Assembly (NCBI GenBank): GCA_963457665.1
Contig: OY735222.1
Coordinates: forward strand, 35,429,891 to 35,493,890
Direction: 5' to 3'
Origin: Thysanoteuthis rhombus
Lineage: Eukaryota; Mollusca; Cephalopoda; Oegopsida; Thysanoteuthidae
Length of the DNA stretch: 64,000 bases
Numbering within the stretch: position 1 is the stretch's first letter; the number at the start of each line of letters is the position of its first letter. Shown one piece after another: positions 35,790 to 48,064 of this stretch. The translations under genes were made by a program, and so were the position numbers. The notes under the pieces were generated by a model, which had not been told where the DNA came from, did not search any database, and worked only from the letters and a program-made list of their open reading frames with translations.

Positions 35790-36112
35790 CACAAAAGAGA
35801 TCGGCCTTGTGTTTAGGTAGATTACCCTATCTATCAACAACTCGAATATTTGATATCGATAAAATTCATTTATCTAAAAAAGGACAAAATCTATATAAAA
35901 TTCGTTCCGATTACAAATTTTAGAAAAGAAATATTTTTCATCGTGATTCTACGGTAGTTCAATCATTGCCTGATGGTGAGTTTGATTTTGGGCTCCCTCC
36001 ATTGTTATACCAAGAGCAGGAGCTTCGTTCTTCCTTTTCTACCAAATTACCTAGTAAATCCGACTTAAAACAGACAAAAAACAATATGAAGACAGACCTA
36101 CCAACCGACTGA
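35790..36112 (+). pseudogene. Possible coding remnant, unidentified
   Basis: One plus-strand frame runs about 107 codons with a single internal TAG. It reads RLPYLSTTRIFDIDKIHLSK, then KGQNLYKIRSDYKF, the stop, KRNIFHRDSTVVQSLPDGEF, DFGLPPLLYQEQELRSSF and STKLPSKSDLKQTKNN. The D-x-I/V-H-L-S..G..LY pattern resembles the last block of SGNH-type esterase/gag-like ORFs of some retroelements, but this is only a resemblance. There is no start codon or known neighbour. It could be chance. Confidence 0.25.
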
Positions 36113-36419
36113 TAGACGGTCAGATAGACGGGGACGCCTCTAAAAATGCTAAATTAATTAACCTAAGATTGAAATTTTAAAAAATATAACATGGAGAATT
36201 CTGGATGATGGAGGACCCTCAAAATCATTTAAAAAAATCATCAGATATAATTAATACAATTTGTTCAATGTAAACCTGTGTAATTAGTGCCCTTGCATTG
36301 GCATCAGTTTAGGCTCTATAAATTAATTTCTACTAACATTACTACTTACTGGGTTCGTTGGTGATATTTGGATTAGATTCAACGGCGAAAAAGCAACCAG
36401 AATGGCGTCACTCATTTCA

Positions 36420-36590
36420 CCCTGTACTGGTTTACTCATAGCTTGGGGAAAGATGGATTCAAGTCTTACCAAAGGGCAGAATGAACGTAGATTGCATCAT
36501 TCAGAGTTAGAACTCAAATCCGTTTCCTATATGCTGTAGCCATGGCCAACGGTATCTCGGATGAGTGTTCACCAAGTGGACAACCCTGGT
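36420..36590 (+). repeat. Interspersed repeat (SINE-like), copy 2
   Basis: AAAGATGGATTCAAGTCTTA then CCAAAGGGCAGAATGAACG, then TTCAGAGTTAGAACTCAAAT then CCG. The blocks correspond to those at 14335-14490 with moderate divergence. Confidence 0.4.
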
Positions 36591-36795
36591 TTCAAAGATT
36601 AAAACTCATTCCCTTCCGGCATTAATCAATTTAACTGGGAAATATGTTTGATTAAAGAATTTCTAGAAGAGAGTTTCACTGACGAACGAAATCCATATTA
36701 ATTTGCTGACTTGTAATTAAGGAAGCGGATGAAGGAGAAACGCTTATAGATAGGAAATAAGGAGCAAAATAAACCGCGAGAAAATATAATGAACA

Positions 36796-36798
<3 letters not shown>

Positions 36799-36853
<55 letters not shown>
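36799..36853 (+). repeat. (GA)n microsatellite
   Basis: About 27 units. Confidence 0.95.
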
Positions 36854-36856
<3 letters not shown>

Positions 36857-37184
36857 GGTTTAAAGTTGGATACAGAGAATGTGTATTAACTTTTTTGTTA
36901 GAACATCACTAACAGCTTAAATAAGAAGAAAATAAAAGATCTGAAATACTGACATGTATGATGGTTAATTTAGGTGCACACAAACCGTGTGCACGCGTGC
37001 ACATACACACACACACATGTGTGCACATACACACACATGTATGCATATACACACACACATTTGCTGATTTTTATGCAAGTAATTAATATTTTTCATCCGG
37101 TTATTTTGACCAAAAAGTTATAATTTGCAATAATTAGTGTTTTCCTTTCAAACTGATTACCCTCCGAAGTCTACAGAGCCAAGT

Positions 37185-37320
37185 CTACCCTGCTATTTTA
37201 TCCATGGCCGGAAGGGTGGAGAACAGGTGGATTAATGTCTCTCTCAAGGACATTGGTGCGATAACTTTGATTTAAAATCTCGACCAAGTAATCGGTTGGC
37301 AACTGTCTTACTGAATGAAT
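37185..37320 (+). repeat. Interspersed repeat (SINE-like), copy 3
   Basis: CCTGCTATTTTATCCATGGC, GGTGGATTAATGTCTCTCTC and AAGGACATTGGTGCGATAAC are the diverged counterparts of the 14.3-kb copy. Confidence 0.4.
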
Positions 37321-37329
37321 GAAACTGAC

Positions 37330-37883
37330 AGGTCTCATATATCTACGAAAATTCATGTTACAAATAAACTAGTCACGATTGAAGTTCGGACTCGTCTCGC
37401 CGATACCATTGTCAACGCTGTTAAATGCTCTGTCACTCATAAACCCCCGTTGACAATGCATGTATCATTTCTATAATGAAAAAAAAAGGAGATAAACTGT
37501 TGATACTGGCTTACATCGTACCTGTTACAGGGAAGAATTCTCGACCCGATTGCAGTGCATGAACGATGTCAGTCTGGGAAGTGTCCAACCATGCAATATT
37601 AACAGGAGAATAGTCTCACTCAACCCAGCGTTCCTTTCACTTTTCAAAACGCTCTACAGGGTCATCTTTCGGGTTTGTCTTTAACAGCCTTCTGGTGTTC
37701 CCCTTAATCTTGTTCATGGTCTGAAAAATTATTTTGGAAAAAAACAGAAATCGCACTGAGTCAAATCTATTCTTCGAGAAGGGCCAACAGACTTGGGTGA
37801 TGCGATGTTTTGCCAAAGAATCCCGCAAGAGACGCAGAGAATTTCTCAATGACTTCTCATTACTGGCTGATGACCCCATAGGA

Positions 37884-37936
<53 letters not shown>

Positions 37937-38275
37937 ATTTTAATTGCCAGATGCAATTGAGTAAACTAACATAGACAGATATGAAGAGGGAAGGATAGAT
38001 GGTAAGATGTCTGTGTAATTACTTGCGTTTTCCCTTGAAGAGCGGCATGCCACCCACAGAAGTGAAAATAATGAGTTTTTCACCCGGATCAGCGGCGAAA
38101 AAGAAATGAGTAACCCCTTGGGAGTGCTTATTTCAATCCTGCGCACGCGCCATTTTTTTTCCTTCGGACTGATTTATAACACAAACAGCAAACCTTACAC
38201 GCCGGAATTTGAAGTATATCACACATAATCACCAGCAAAGGCATGGTTATCATACATATATCTACATACATAGGC
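37330..38275. other. No gene supported
   Basis: Contains (TA)n at 37887-37930. Overlapping frames on both strands at 37637-37937 have no motif. Confidence 0.5.
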
Positions 38276-38280
38276 GAACA

Positions 38281-38314
38281 CATCTCTCTCTCTCTTTCTC
38301 TTTCTCTCTCTCTT

Positions 38315-38372
<58 letters not shown>

Positions 38373-38423
38373 TACATATATATATATACATATATATATA
38401 TACATATATATATACATATATAC

Positions 38424-38486
<63 letters not shown>
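38281..38486 (+). repeat. (CT)n(TA)n(CA)n(TACA)n microsatellites
   Basis: Compound tract; the 166-codon minus frame over it is mainly (YI)n and F/L-rich low complexity. Confidence 0.95.
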
Positions 38487-38487
<1 letters not shown>

Positions 38488-38489
38488 CC

Positions 38490-39430
38490 CAGTACAGTTT
38501 ACAAAAGAAAAGTAAACTACTAAACCATGAACAAATATCAAAGGAAATAATAGAAAATAGAAAATAATAAGTGATAGGAATTAAAAACAAAATAACCCAG
38601 CCAAATAATAAACTTTGCTTTGAAAACGACGAAGAAAAACTTTGAAGCAGATTAAAATTAAATGAAAAAAAAAAATACCATGAGGTAAGAAACATTGACA
38701 AAGCCAGAACTAAAAACAAATTAGAGAAAAAATTTGAAAAAACAATAAAAAAAACGAAATAACAAAGAATTAGAAGTGTGCTTGAAAACAGGCATTTACC
38801 TGTTTCCTGTTTTCAACGTGTGGATTACTTAAACAAATAATACCTTCTAATTTAACAAACAAATAAAATAATGTATTAACCCAAAGTAAAAAAGCATAAA
38901 CAGAACTAAACATCAGAAAACAACTAATTGCAATGAAATCCGAGTTAACAAACCTTGATAAAACAATATCATAAAATGCTTGCTTGGTAAATAATTACAA
39001 CTCAATCCAACCATGACGATTTCAAATCATAGTGGAAGTTTTCTTACGAGTATATAAACAACTGCAGGGCCCAGTTACATTATCTGAGGAGCTGAATAAA
39101 GCAAAACGAAGGTATCTATTGTCATAGACAAAACTTATGCATTTAACTTATATATTGTCTCTACTTAAGGTATTGAGCACTGTTGCAAGAAAGATTTTCC
39201 GGAATGATGTATACGACTTGTAGTATGTATTTCACACATACACAACTATATATATATATATATACATATATACATATAGAGTTCATGAAATATTTTCAAT
39301 TCGTAAAAATACAAGAAGATAGAAATAGAAAATAGACTTTATCTGTTGTTGATGTCAATTCACGATGCTCAATACATAACACAGTAAATAGACATATTGA
39401 TATATAGAAAATAAGAATTACAAGGTTATA
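38490..39430. other. No gene seen
   Basis: A-rich sequence (38520-38960), otherwise featureless. Confidence 0.5.
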
Positions 39431-39434
39431 AATA

Positions 39435-39495
39435 CTTGGCAAATGTTAACATTTCTTGCCTAATGCACTCATCAGCCACCGGCAACATATTTTGT
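39435..39495 (-). repeat. Probable Penelope-type tail with hammerhead-like core
   Basis: The minus strand reads CTGATGAGTGCATTAGGCAA then GAAATGTTAACATTTGCC. CTGATGA, a TGC/GCA stem, GAAA and an ATGTTAACAT self-pairing segment occur in the hammerhead order. Stem I is only weakly formed. Confidence 0.5.
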
Positions 39496-39942
39496 TCTAG
39501 TAATTATGAAAACAAAATGCCCATTTACATTTAACGTATTTTCTTATAATCCAATCAGGTGTAATTATTTTCGAAACCTAACGATGTAAACTAATGATTA
39601 CTATGTGTGAATGAAGACGATGCTTTAATGGTCCACGACATTAGCTACATAACCTTCGTTCTACGACCGGCTCCTTTAAGTATCTATGAAGCTTAGCTTA
39701 GTCTGGTACAGGGTCATGAGAATGGGACACTTAGTGTGCATCGATCTCATTATTTCAATGGTCTACTATACCTAATATCACTACTATGGTTAGTACTTAT
39801 AATGTGCAGTATCTTTTCCAAGAGGACTGAGGGCCGAACGAGAATCCCCTGAGAGTAAAAAATCCAATTAGAAAACATGGAAGACGAAGACAGAGAAAAA
39901 ACTTCATGGACAACGTGAAAGAACAAACAAACCTGACCGCTT

Positions 39943-39946
<4 letters not shown>

Positions 39947-40034
<88 letters not shown>
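39947..40034 (+). repeat. (TA)n(TG)n microsatellite
   Basis: Perfect compound repeat. Confidence 0.95.
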
Positions 40035-40036
<2 letters not shown>

Positions 40037-40039
40037 ATT

Positions 40040-42290
40040 TATTGGAATGAAATAATCCTTTGCGTTTTGACAACCAAAATTTTAGTAGAAATCTAAGACT
40101 TGTCACTTGGGCCCAGTCGATCACTTGATATTTATTTCAATTCCGGTTGGCAAAATGTAATTGTCAATTTTTCCTATGTCACAACCATGACAATAATCGC
40201 ACCAAAAAGCACTGACGTCATGAAAGCGCGTGTAACAGTGATGTACGCAAAAAACTGGGAACGAACTCACTCCAACTTGTAAGGGAAATGAAATTGGATG
40301 CGTTGTTTCGAAATGATATCGTATGGAGAATTTCATTCTCTTTAGTATACCTTTCTGATTTTAATGGAACAAGGAAGTTTGACTCTCACGCAACCAAACT
40401 TGTTTGTCTGTTAGGCTTTACGTGACGGGACAAGCCGTGAATACTATACTTTCATAGAATAGGTAAAAATTGTTCTTCTTGCTTTTGTTACGGTAGGAAA
40501 ACAAAGTCAACTGGAGCCTCCGACTTTGACTATAGTTTGAAAACGAACGAGATATCATTGACGCCATTGGGACCGTTCGATGTGGAGAACCATGATCAAC
40601 CAGCCGTGTAATGTGCACAAGGTAACCGAAGGAGAAGAACATTTTTTGCCTGCATACTTTCAATGTTTTCTTTCTCATCTTAATGGCTTTCAAGGTTGGA
40701 GTGTTGCCTTTTTTGCGTGTCATCACGCAACCATGACTGTTTTGGCTCAACAATGTACAAAGTAGGAATTCCTGACCCACATTCAATATCCTCTCTAACC
40801 CTCTCTCTCTCTCTGTCACACACACTCACACGCCCTCTCTCTCTCACACACACACGCGCTCGCTCTCTCTCTCTCTCTCCTATTGTGAAACATTTCCGCC
40901 TTCCTTGCTCAGTTAAGTTCCATTGTATTTAGAACACTCTATATATACGAGCGAATACACGTTGCTTCGATGACAATATACCTAAAGCTATGTTTTGTGT
41001 CAGTATGTTTACACCGTAATTTGAAAGGTTTATGCTGGGTATTGTTAACCAATATTCTCATGTTTATTTAAAACTAGACTTGAATTAATTAAAAATCCCT
41101 AAGAGAGAAAATTGGTAAGAAAATAATTTTCTTCCATTAATTGGAATGGAGTTGATTGTTCAATTTGTTATTTATTGGGATGTTATCAAGTTAGGGAAGT
41201 TCTTACTCAAAAAATATTCCTGTAATTTTTACGAAGTAACGGATTCATAATTAAACACAATAATTAAGAAGTTGTCCATCCTAGACGTTGTGACAGACCC
41301 ACGAACCGACGGACACGTTGCAAATTAGGGTACAGATTATTATATGTAGAGTTCCTTTTCAGTGATCACTGGAGATCTGATAACAGTACATCGCCTGAAA
41401 TAACTCCCCTCAGCAATCTCCTCGATTTTAACACGACTGTATTGAAAATCATTTCTTTTCTTTTTTGTATCATTATTATTTCAGTCTTCTTTTGAAACTG
41501 TCTTGTGTCCTGTCTACTATTGGAACGACTTTCGCTTCCCTTGTTCATTTCCTCGAATATTTAAATTCTCTTTCTGTTCAACTTTGTCATCTACTAGAAC
41601 AACTACGTTCACCTTGTTACATCATTTTTTTCCTTTTTCACAAAAACCTTTGATCTGATTTCATTCGTTTGTTTTAATCTCAAGGTCACAAGATATTTTA
41701 TTCTTTTTTTTATTATTCAATAACAACTTCTGGACGGTTCTCATTGAGTGTTTCTACCCTGTCATATTTGCTTTCTGCATTCACTGCTGGCCAACTTACT
41801 GCATTCACTTATTGTACAGTGGTTTTGTCTTTTTCTTTGGGATCATGTAAGTGTTTTACCGGATCGATCACTATTAATGCTTCTAGATGTACTCAGTGAA
41901 TGAATGCCTCTTTCTTCACGTCGGCGAAAGTTTCTTTTGAGATTTTTCGATCCGCCCTATCGCTTAAATGAATTTAAATTTACTTATATAGTACTCTAAT
42001 ACCATTGAGTCTGTTTATCTTTTCAGTTAGCCTCTGCATAGCCACATCCAGGTCAATTTTTCTGCAGTCTCCTCACTTAGCTTTTTGAATTCCATTTAAA
42101 ATTGATTTTCTCCTCGTTATCAATATTTTGTTACTATAAAGAAAGTGTAAATTTGATTCTTAATGAATTATTTACTTACCCGAAGTCGATTACTTACCAG
42201 CAGTTAGTTATTCCAATATAGAGCACACCATCTTTGCATGTATTTCTATATGGCTGCATAAGAGCAAAAAAATCTATACGTGCCTCTATG
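40040..42290. other. No gene supported
   Basis: The 135-codon minus frame at 40418-40825 begins in (CT)n-derived codons and has no motif; (CT)n/(CA)n at 40801-40880. The rest is AT-rich with no recognised element. Confidence 0.45.
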
Positions 42291-42293
42291 TTA

Positions 42294-42296
<3 letters not shown>

Positions 42297-42373
<77 letters not shown>
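42297..42373 (+). repeat. (TA)n microsatellite
   Basis: About 38 units. Confidence 0.95.
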
Positions 42374-42375
<2 letters not shown>

Positions 42376-42544
42376 TGGGTTTGGTTCCTACCTGTAAAAT
42401 GCACACGGGTACTCCTCTGATCTAGCTTAGCAAGCAAGTTCAATCTTCACTGGGCGCCCCTTAAATGTAACCTTGGGCCAAACATAAATTATCTCAACAT
42501 ATATTGTAACATTTAGAACCGTTAAAATATTCTAGTCATTATTT

Positions 42545-42645
42545 TTCCAACGGGGTTCGATCCAGCACCGGCTGAAGCAATTTGCATTCACTTCGTACTA
42601 ATGCCCTTGAGAAAGGCGTGAATTCATTCCCCACCCCCGCAAATT
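42545..42645 (-). repeat. Interspersed repeat (SINE-like), inverted copy
   Basis: The reverse complement reads GGGGTGGGGAATGAATTCAC, TCTCAAGGGCATTAGTACGA and GGTGCTGGATCGAACCCC, in the same block order as 37185-37320. Confidence 0.4.
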
Positions 42646-42738
42646 CGTTACGTTTTATGTTTTACGCTTATTTAGGAATGGGCTCTGATTCAACGAACCG
42701 TAAAAGACTGATTTAAAAATTCCCAAAAGTGTGTAATG

Positions 42739-42739
42739 T

Positions 42740-42782
<43 letters not shown>

Positions 42783-42812
42783 CACACACATACACACACA
42801 CACACACACACA
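42739..42812 (+). repeat. (AC)n microsatellite
   Basis: Interrupted by AAAC and ATAC. Confidence 0.95.
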
Positions 42813-42814
42813 TG

Positions 42815-43620
42815 TACGCAGAGGAGAGACTAAGGGTTGGTTGGTGTATTTTTTACTTAGATGGCTCTAACATTCAAGGAAATTAATTCATTAAAATGCG
42901 AATATGACCAAAAGTTACAATGGGAGAGAGACTTCTTTGGGTTGGTTGTTAAATCTGAAATATTACTCAAATTTACTCTAACACCATCCAAACATTCAGT
43001 AAAAAGTGTGCCAAAATAGTTGGCCCAAACTGATATTGTAAGTTAGTTCCCATTCTTGTAAGCACACGTGTGATTATCATAGTGTTATAGCTGAGAAATA
43101 TAAAATTTCAAACCAGACGGAATAATGTATTCGAGTAAAAAGTAAGATTTGGGGGATGTAATAACCATTTATAAGACGAGTTGAATCATTCTTGAGGGGA
43201 CTTCGATGGCGCATTGTGAATAGGTGTGAGATGGAAGAAGGATAATAAGGAAAGGAAGACGACGCCAATAACTTGTATTGCAGAGGATCAAGTAACCCCT
43301 CTTAGAATGTACCAATCAGCCCCAAACACATTGTTTGCATTCTATTCCAAGAAAAAGTTCTAACAGAAGATGCTTGAAATCTAATGAATTATGTTTATTG
43401 CTACTTCTCATAAACATAGGCCAAGCAACCATCAGCCGACAATGCCACATGAACTGGGCTCCCCTATGTCAAAGCAAAAAAACTTTTTAAGTTACAATAC
43501 ATAGAACTCACTTTGTTGGAAGAACGGAGAAATTTTTCCGTTCAAAATGAGGCTAACAGTGGCAGAAACAAAAGTGGCGGAAACAATAATTAAAGCAAGT
43601 GATTATACTTACCCCAGCGC
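42815..43620. other. No gene or clear element seen
   Basis: AT-rich, nothing recognised. Confidence 0.5.
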
Positions 43621-43628
43621 CCAACTAG

Positions 43629-43743
<115 letters not shown>

Positions 43744-43744
43744 C

Positions 43745-44750
43745 TGTCCCATAGGCTAACCTTCGAGGTCATTCGAAGTAACCAAAAGTCAATATCTAAC
43801 CAATGTTCGGTTCTAAACTTTAGAAACAAATACTTTTACACCAAGATTTTCGCCAATCATTCTTCTCATGTATAGAGCAAACATTCCTAACAATAAAATC
43901 AATTTCTAGTATGTTTTTAGCGGTATTCCCTCATATTCACAGAAAATCATCTTCCATATACGAAAATGTAAGACAATCGTTGTCAAACTCCACAAGCCAT
44001 TCCGTTGCCTTTCTCAAAAGTAACAGCCTGAGCCGATGTTACGAATAAATCAGGTCATCTTTAAAAAATGAAGTTGGAAGTGATTTACAGTCAGTCTTCC
44101 TATTTCCTTGGTTTCTATTTCGGGGATTTGAATATCTGCGACTTTGTCATCAATAGTTAAATGGATTTTTTTCATTCCTCAGGCTTCTGTAAATAACACA
44201 GACTAATGGAAATAGTGTATAGTTTCGTTTAGCTTTAGCGGGAAATCTTGTTTTTTTTTCCCTAGATTGAAATTTCTCAAAGCGTCTGCTCTTCTAAAAC
44301 CCTCGATATTGGAGGGCCTGCCTTATCTTACTATTTTTTTATATGTAATATTATTAACCATTACTATTCATTTCTGACGATTATTCGACATTAGCTTACT
44401 TTATTTAGGTTTTGGGGTTTTTTTTCGGTTATAATTCGTTTTACCACTCATAACAAAAGAAAAAAAAAAAAAAAAACGTTTTGATATTTTTCCCGAATAG
44501 ATTTTTGCTTCTTTCAATCAGGCGTCCTTTACCTTTGGCAGTGTGTCAGAGATGAAAAAAAGTTTGGAATTAGGCTGGGTGTTCCATTAACTATGTAGCC
44601 ATAATACTTGGCTGGACCATTAAATCCCGTCCGAGTAAGACCATTCGCGATCATTTTTCTAAAACCCAAAACTCTTTCTTACAAAATTACGAATCCATCC
44701 CCTCCAAAATATTTCGCTCCACAAAGGAAGTAAAGAAGATTCTTCATGGC
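43745..44750. other. No gene or clear element seen
   Basis: AT-rich with homopolymer runs; (GA)n at 44753-44802 follows. Confidence 0.5.
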
Positions 44751-44751
44751 T

Positions 44752-44788
<37 letters not shown>

Positions 44789-44844
44789 GAGAGAGAGAGA
44801 GTGTGAAATAATATCAAAAAGAAATTCTTCAAAAAGCAACAACA

Positions 44845-45309
44845 ACAAAAAAGACCAGTAAATTGATCCTAAAAAGAAGCGTGTACAACCAATGCATCCT
44901 CCCAATAGTCACTTATGGAGCTGAAACATGGAACTTAACCAAGAGACAGACCCGTAAATTGAGAATCATGCAATGTGCACATGAAAGAATAATGCTGGGC
45001 CTCACTTGGAGAGACCACAAGACAGCACAGTACAACCGAGAAAAGACAAGAGTTAGGGACATCATAGAATCCATTAAAAATCTCAAATGGCGGTGGGCTG
45101 GCCATGTTGCAAGAATGGCAGACAATCGATGGACATCACAACTCACAACATGGATCCCCCGAGACCATATGCGCAACCGTGGCCGGCAAAATGTTAGATG
45201 GAGAGACGAGCTAGACAAGTTCAGGAAGTACTGGCTCCGTGACGCCCATGATAGGGAAGTGTGGCAAATCCTTGGGAAGGTCTATGTCCAACGACGGACG
45301 TTAAAAGAC

Positions 45310-45340
<31 letters not shown>
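44845..45340 (+). pseudogene. RTE LINE 3' fragment, best-preserved copy, with (TGA)n tail
   Basis: A 149-codon frame without stops (44863-45312) encodes the C-terminal tail that follows the RT domain in RTE-type LINEs. The landmarks in order are [29 protein letters not shown], the KWRWAGHVARM block, the ADNRWTSQLTTW block, a basic GRQNVRWRDEL block and a WLRDAHDREVWQILGK end. The stop TGA merges into a (TGA)n tail (45310-45338), typical of the short 3' repeats on which RTE insertions end. The copy is 5'-truncated near 44850, so it lacks endonuclease and RT and cannot move itself. The open frame suggests it is the youngest of six RTE fragments here. The first methionine (44863) is just the first in frame, not a real start. 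Confidence 0.88.
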
Positions 45341-45344
45341 AGCC

Positions 45345-45980
45345 TATTGAAGTTCAAGTGGAAGAAAGAAACCATAATTTAGCATCTACGAGAAGTGTTA
45401 TCTTCTGTTCACTCTTGGCTTATACATTTTTGATAAATTTCCGTCTCCAATTTCAGTTATTTCAAAACTGAACAGAAAGTCAAGTATAGTTACCTCCCTT
45501 GTCTTTCTATTGTTATTTTCGTTTCTTATATAATTGCTTTGGTAGTGCTTTCTCTTTTAGCGACTTTTTTTGTTCACTGTTGTTGAATTGGAAGATTTTT
45601 CATAGCAGCCACATTTAATGGAGTCACCTTTCTTCTTCGATCCGCAAATAGGAATTTGTTTGTGGAGCATTGATTCAAGCAAAGTAATGTCCACTTTGGA
45701 TAGTGCTAGGTCGGTGAACTTCATGATTAATTCAGCTGAGAAGAAACAAGCCCGAATGTGCTTACAGCTGTATAATTCTGCACTTAATATCCGTGCTCTT
45801 AAATGTTTTCTGTCCACAGTAGCAAACTTGATTGTTGCTATTAAGAAAGCCACGATTACCTTAGCGCTACCCAACTTTTAGAGCCACAAGAAAGGATTAA
45901 ACACTCGATCCATCCATGGGTGAGAGGTCAGGGCGCAAATTATATATATTTCTTAAAAAGTCAAAAGTTATGAACAAACA
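45345..45980. other. Opposed open frames, not supported as genes
   Basis: Frames of 87 codons (45618-45881, plus) and 105 codons (45557-45874, minus) overlap almost fully. Neither has a recognisable motif. Confidence 0.4.
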
Positions 45981-45984
45981 AGTC

Positions 45985-46295
45985 TGCTTAGTCACTCAAT
46001 AAAAACCATCGGATGACAAACGTCCCTAGGCAGTACGTTTTTTTTTTGGGGGGGGGGGGTGATCAGTGAAATCAAAAACTTGGAAAGGGGGATCAACCAA
46101 TGTATTTCATATCTAGTCTTTTACTGAATCGTTATTAAGTCATTATTTTCGAAAAAAAAAAACAGCTTAAACGTCGCTGGGTAGGAAACTGGGACCGAAT
46201 TAACATAAATTCACATTGTAAATCGAACCCCCAGCTTGAAAAACTTTGATCGGGGTAGGTTCAAGAAACGAGAAAAACGTTTCATTCTCGGCATA
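45985..46295 (+). repeat. Second copy of the 31.6-kb repeat
   Basis: CACTCAATAAAAACCATCGG then ATGACAAACG, a G10 run, TGATCAGTGAAATCAAAAAC, AAAGGGGGATCAACCAATG, CATAAATTCACATTG and AAAAACGTTTC. Same orientation as the copy at 31640-31912. Confidence 0.5.
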
Positions 46296-46350
46296 TGGGT
46301 AAATGCTTAAATTTTCAGCTCTCAAGTCCTATTGGGGCACCCTGCTCGCG

Positions 46351-46460
<110 letters not shown>

Positions 46461-46464
46461 ATGG

Positions 46465-47635
46465 TGAGAGAGATTGATTGATATACAGCAAGAATTACTG
46501 AAAAACTGAGAGAACCTATGTTGACTATATTGCCAGGTTGACTTGAAACAACTGACCAACCAGCCAATATTAAAGACACTTTTCGCAATCAGCTGTACAT
46601 GAAGTCGAAAAAAAATAAAGCGATTTCTTTGCCCAAGTTTTCATGCAAAATTGTTTATAAAATCGTTAAACTCCGAACAGAAGGCGAACGAGATTTTCTC
46701 ATGAGCTGACATTCATCTCTCTTTCTTTTGACACACAATTTGCTATTTAAATGTTAATGTGAGCTTCTTTTGAGAGAAGGAAATTACTTTTGAACTGAGA
46801 TTAGCACTAATGATATATATTTATATATAATGTTAAATCGGTAAGAACAGTTTGAACGTGGAGACCGAGTATCAAAGAACTGCCTTATCAGGGAGACACG
46901 CCAACTATCCCCAGACAGTCAGCGGGGAATTGATAAATTATTGTTCTAACAACACCCACACACAAAGGCCACTATCTTATTGTAATTTGCCATAAGTCCG
47001 TCGGTCTGTTCGGCTGGCTTTACTCGCCTACCACAAAAACTACTTAAATTTTCTGTGGGTATGCATTTGAAGCCCGAAGGGTGTTTTTTTGCAAATATTT
47101 CTTGAAAAACGCGCCCACCAATATATGTTTTTATGGGGTTCAATTCAGGCGGGAGGTGGGGGGTCTATTTGTGCGATTATTCATCAATTGTATAAATTGA
47201 TCTTTTGATTTTTGCTGATGTAATAAAAGAACCTTCTTCAATTTATTTTTTTCTTTTCAAACCGATTCCCAGAATAAAAATATGATTTAGGTTACATTCC
47301 TTATATAAGAAAGAAGCAAACATTTTTTTAACGTACCTCATATTACGATGTTTATTTGAAGCTCTTTCTCCCCGTAAGAGATCAAAATTGCTTTTAGAGG
47401 TCAACATCCAGGGGATGATTTTTGTTCACTTTACGTCGACAGAATTGAATGTAATATCGAAATCCCAGGGAATTTTTGATTACTTCAGGAATTAAAATCA
47501 ACTTTTCCCACTTTTAACATGAGCTACCCACTCCAACATCATCTTCCAACAATTGAGTGAAATGTTTTTTTTCACACTTTTTAGGGGTCAAAATCAAAGC
47601 GGGAACTAACTCTCTTTTAGTGGTCAAAATGGGGA
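46465..47635. other. No gene or clear element seen
   Basis: AT-rich; short frames only. Confidence 0.5.
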
Positions 47636-47639
47636 ACTC

Positions 47640-48060
47640 TCATCCCTCTCCAATATTATCCCCACCTTTTCAGCATCAGCCCCAACGCTCTTTCTTTTTT
47701 TTTTTTTTTTTTACTATTTACCCGAATTATGAACGTTTACCTACCCTTTTAATATAACCCCACCCCTTAACAATGATCCTTTTTTTCCTTAATATTAAAT
47801 CTCCATTTTTGACATTATAGGTCTACTTTTCAACATTAGACCTCTCATTTTTTTTAACATCTTTAGAAGATCAGCATGACTTTTTTCTGGTTTTAACGCT
47901 CTTTTTTTAACTTTGGCCCATGACTGATTTTTGAGTATTTTATCCTCTTGTACATATTATATGCCTTTTTACATTAAGCTGATCCTTTCTTTATATTCGC
48001 CTAACATCTTTTTTCTACATTAGCACCCCACTCCTTCAAATTAGCCCCCTTGTGAAAAGG
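47640..48060 (+). repeat. Degenerate minisatellite-like pyrimidine-rich tract
   Basis: Variants of (C)CTTTTTTTAACATTAG(CC) recur roughly every 25-30 bp, for example at ACCCTTTTAATATAACCCC, CTTTTCAACATTAGACCTC, TTTTTTTTAACATC, CTTTTTACATTAAG and CTACATTAGCACCCC. Spacing is irregular, so the array is old or was formed by slippage. Confidence 0.5.
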
Positions 48061-48064
48061 GGTA

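Noticed and set aside
38219..38719. 166-codon minus-strand frame
   Set aside because: Mostly translations of (TA)n, (CA)n and (CT)n microsatellites and A-rich DNA.
44913..45218. 101-codon minus frame
   Set aside because: Antisense shadow of the RTE C-terminal tail.
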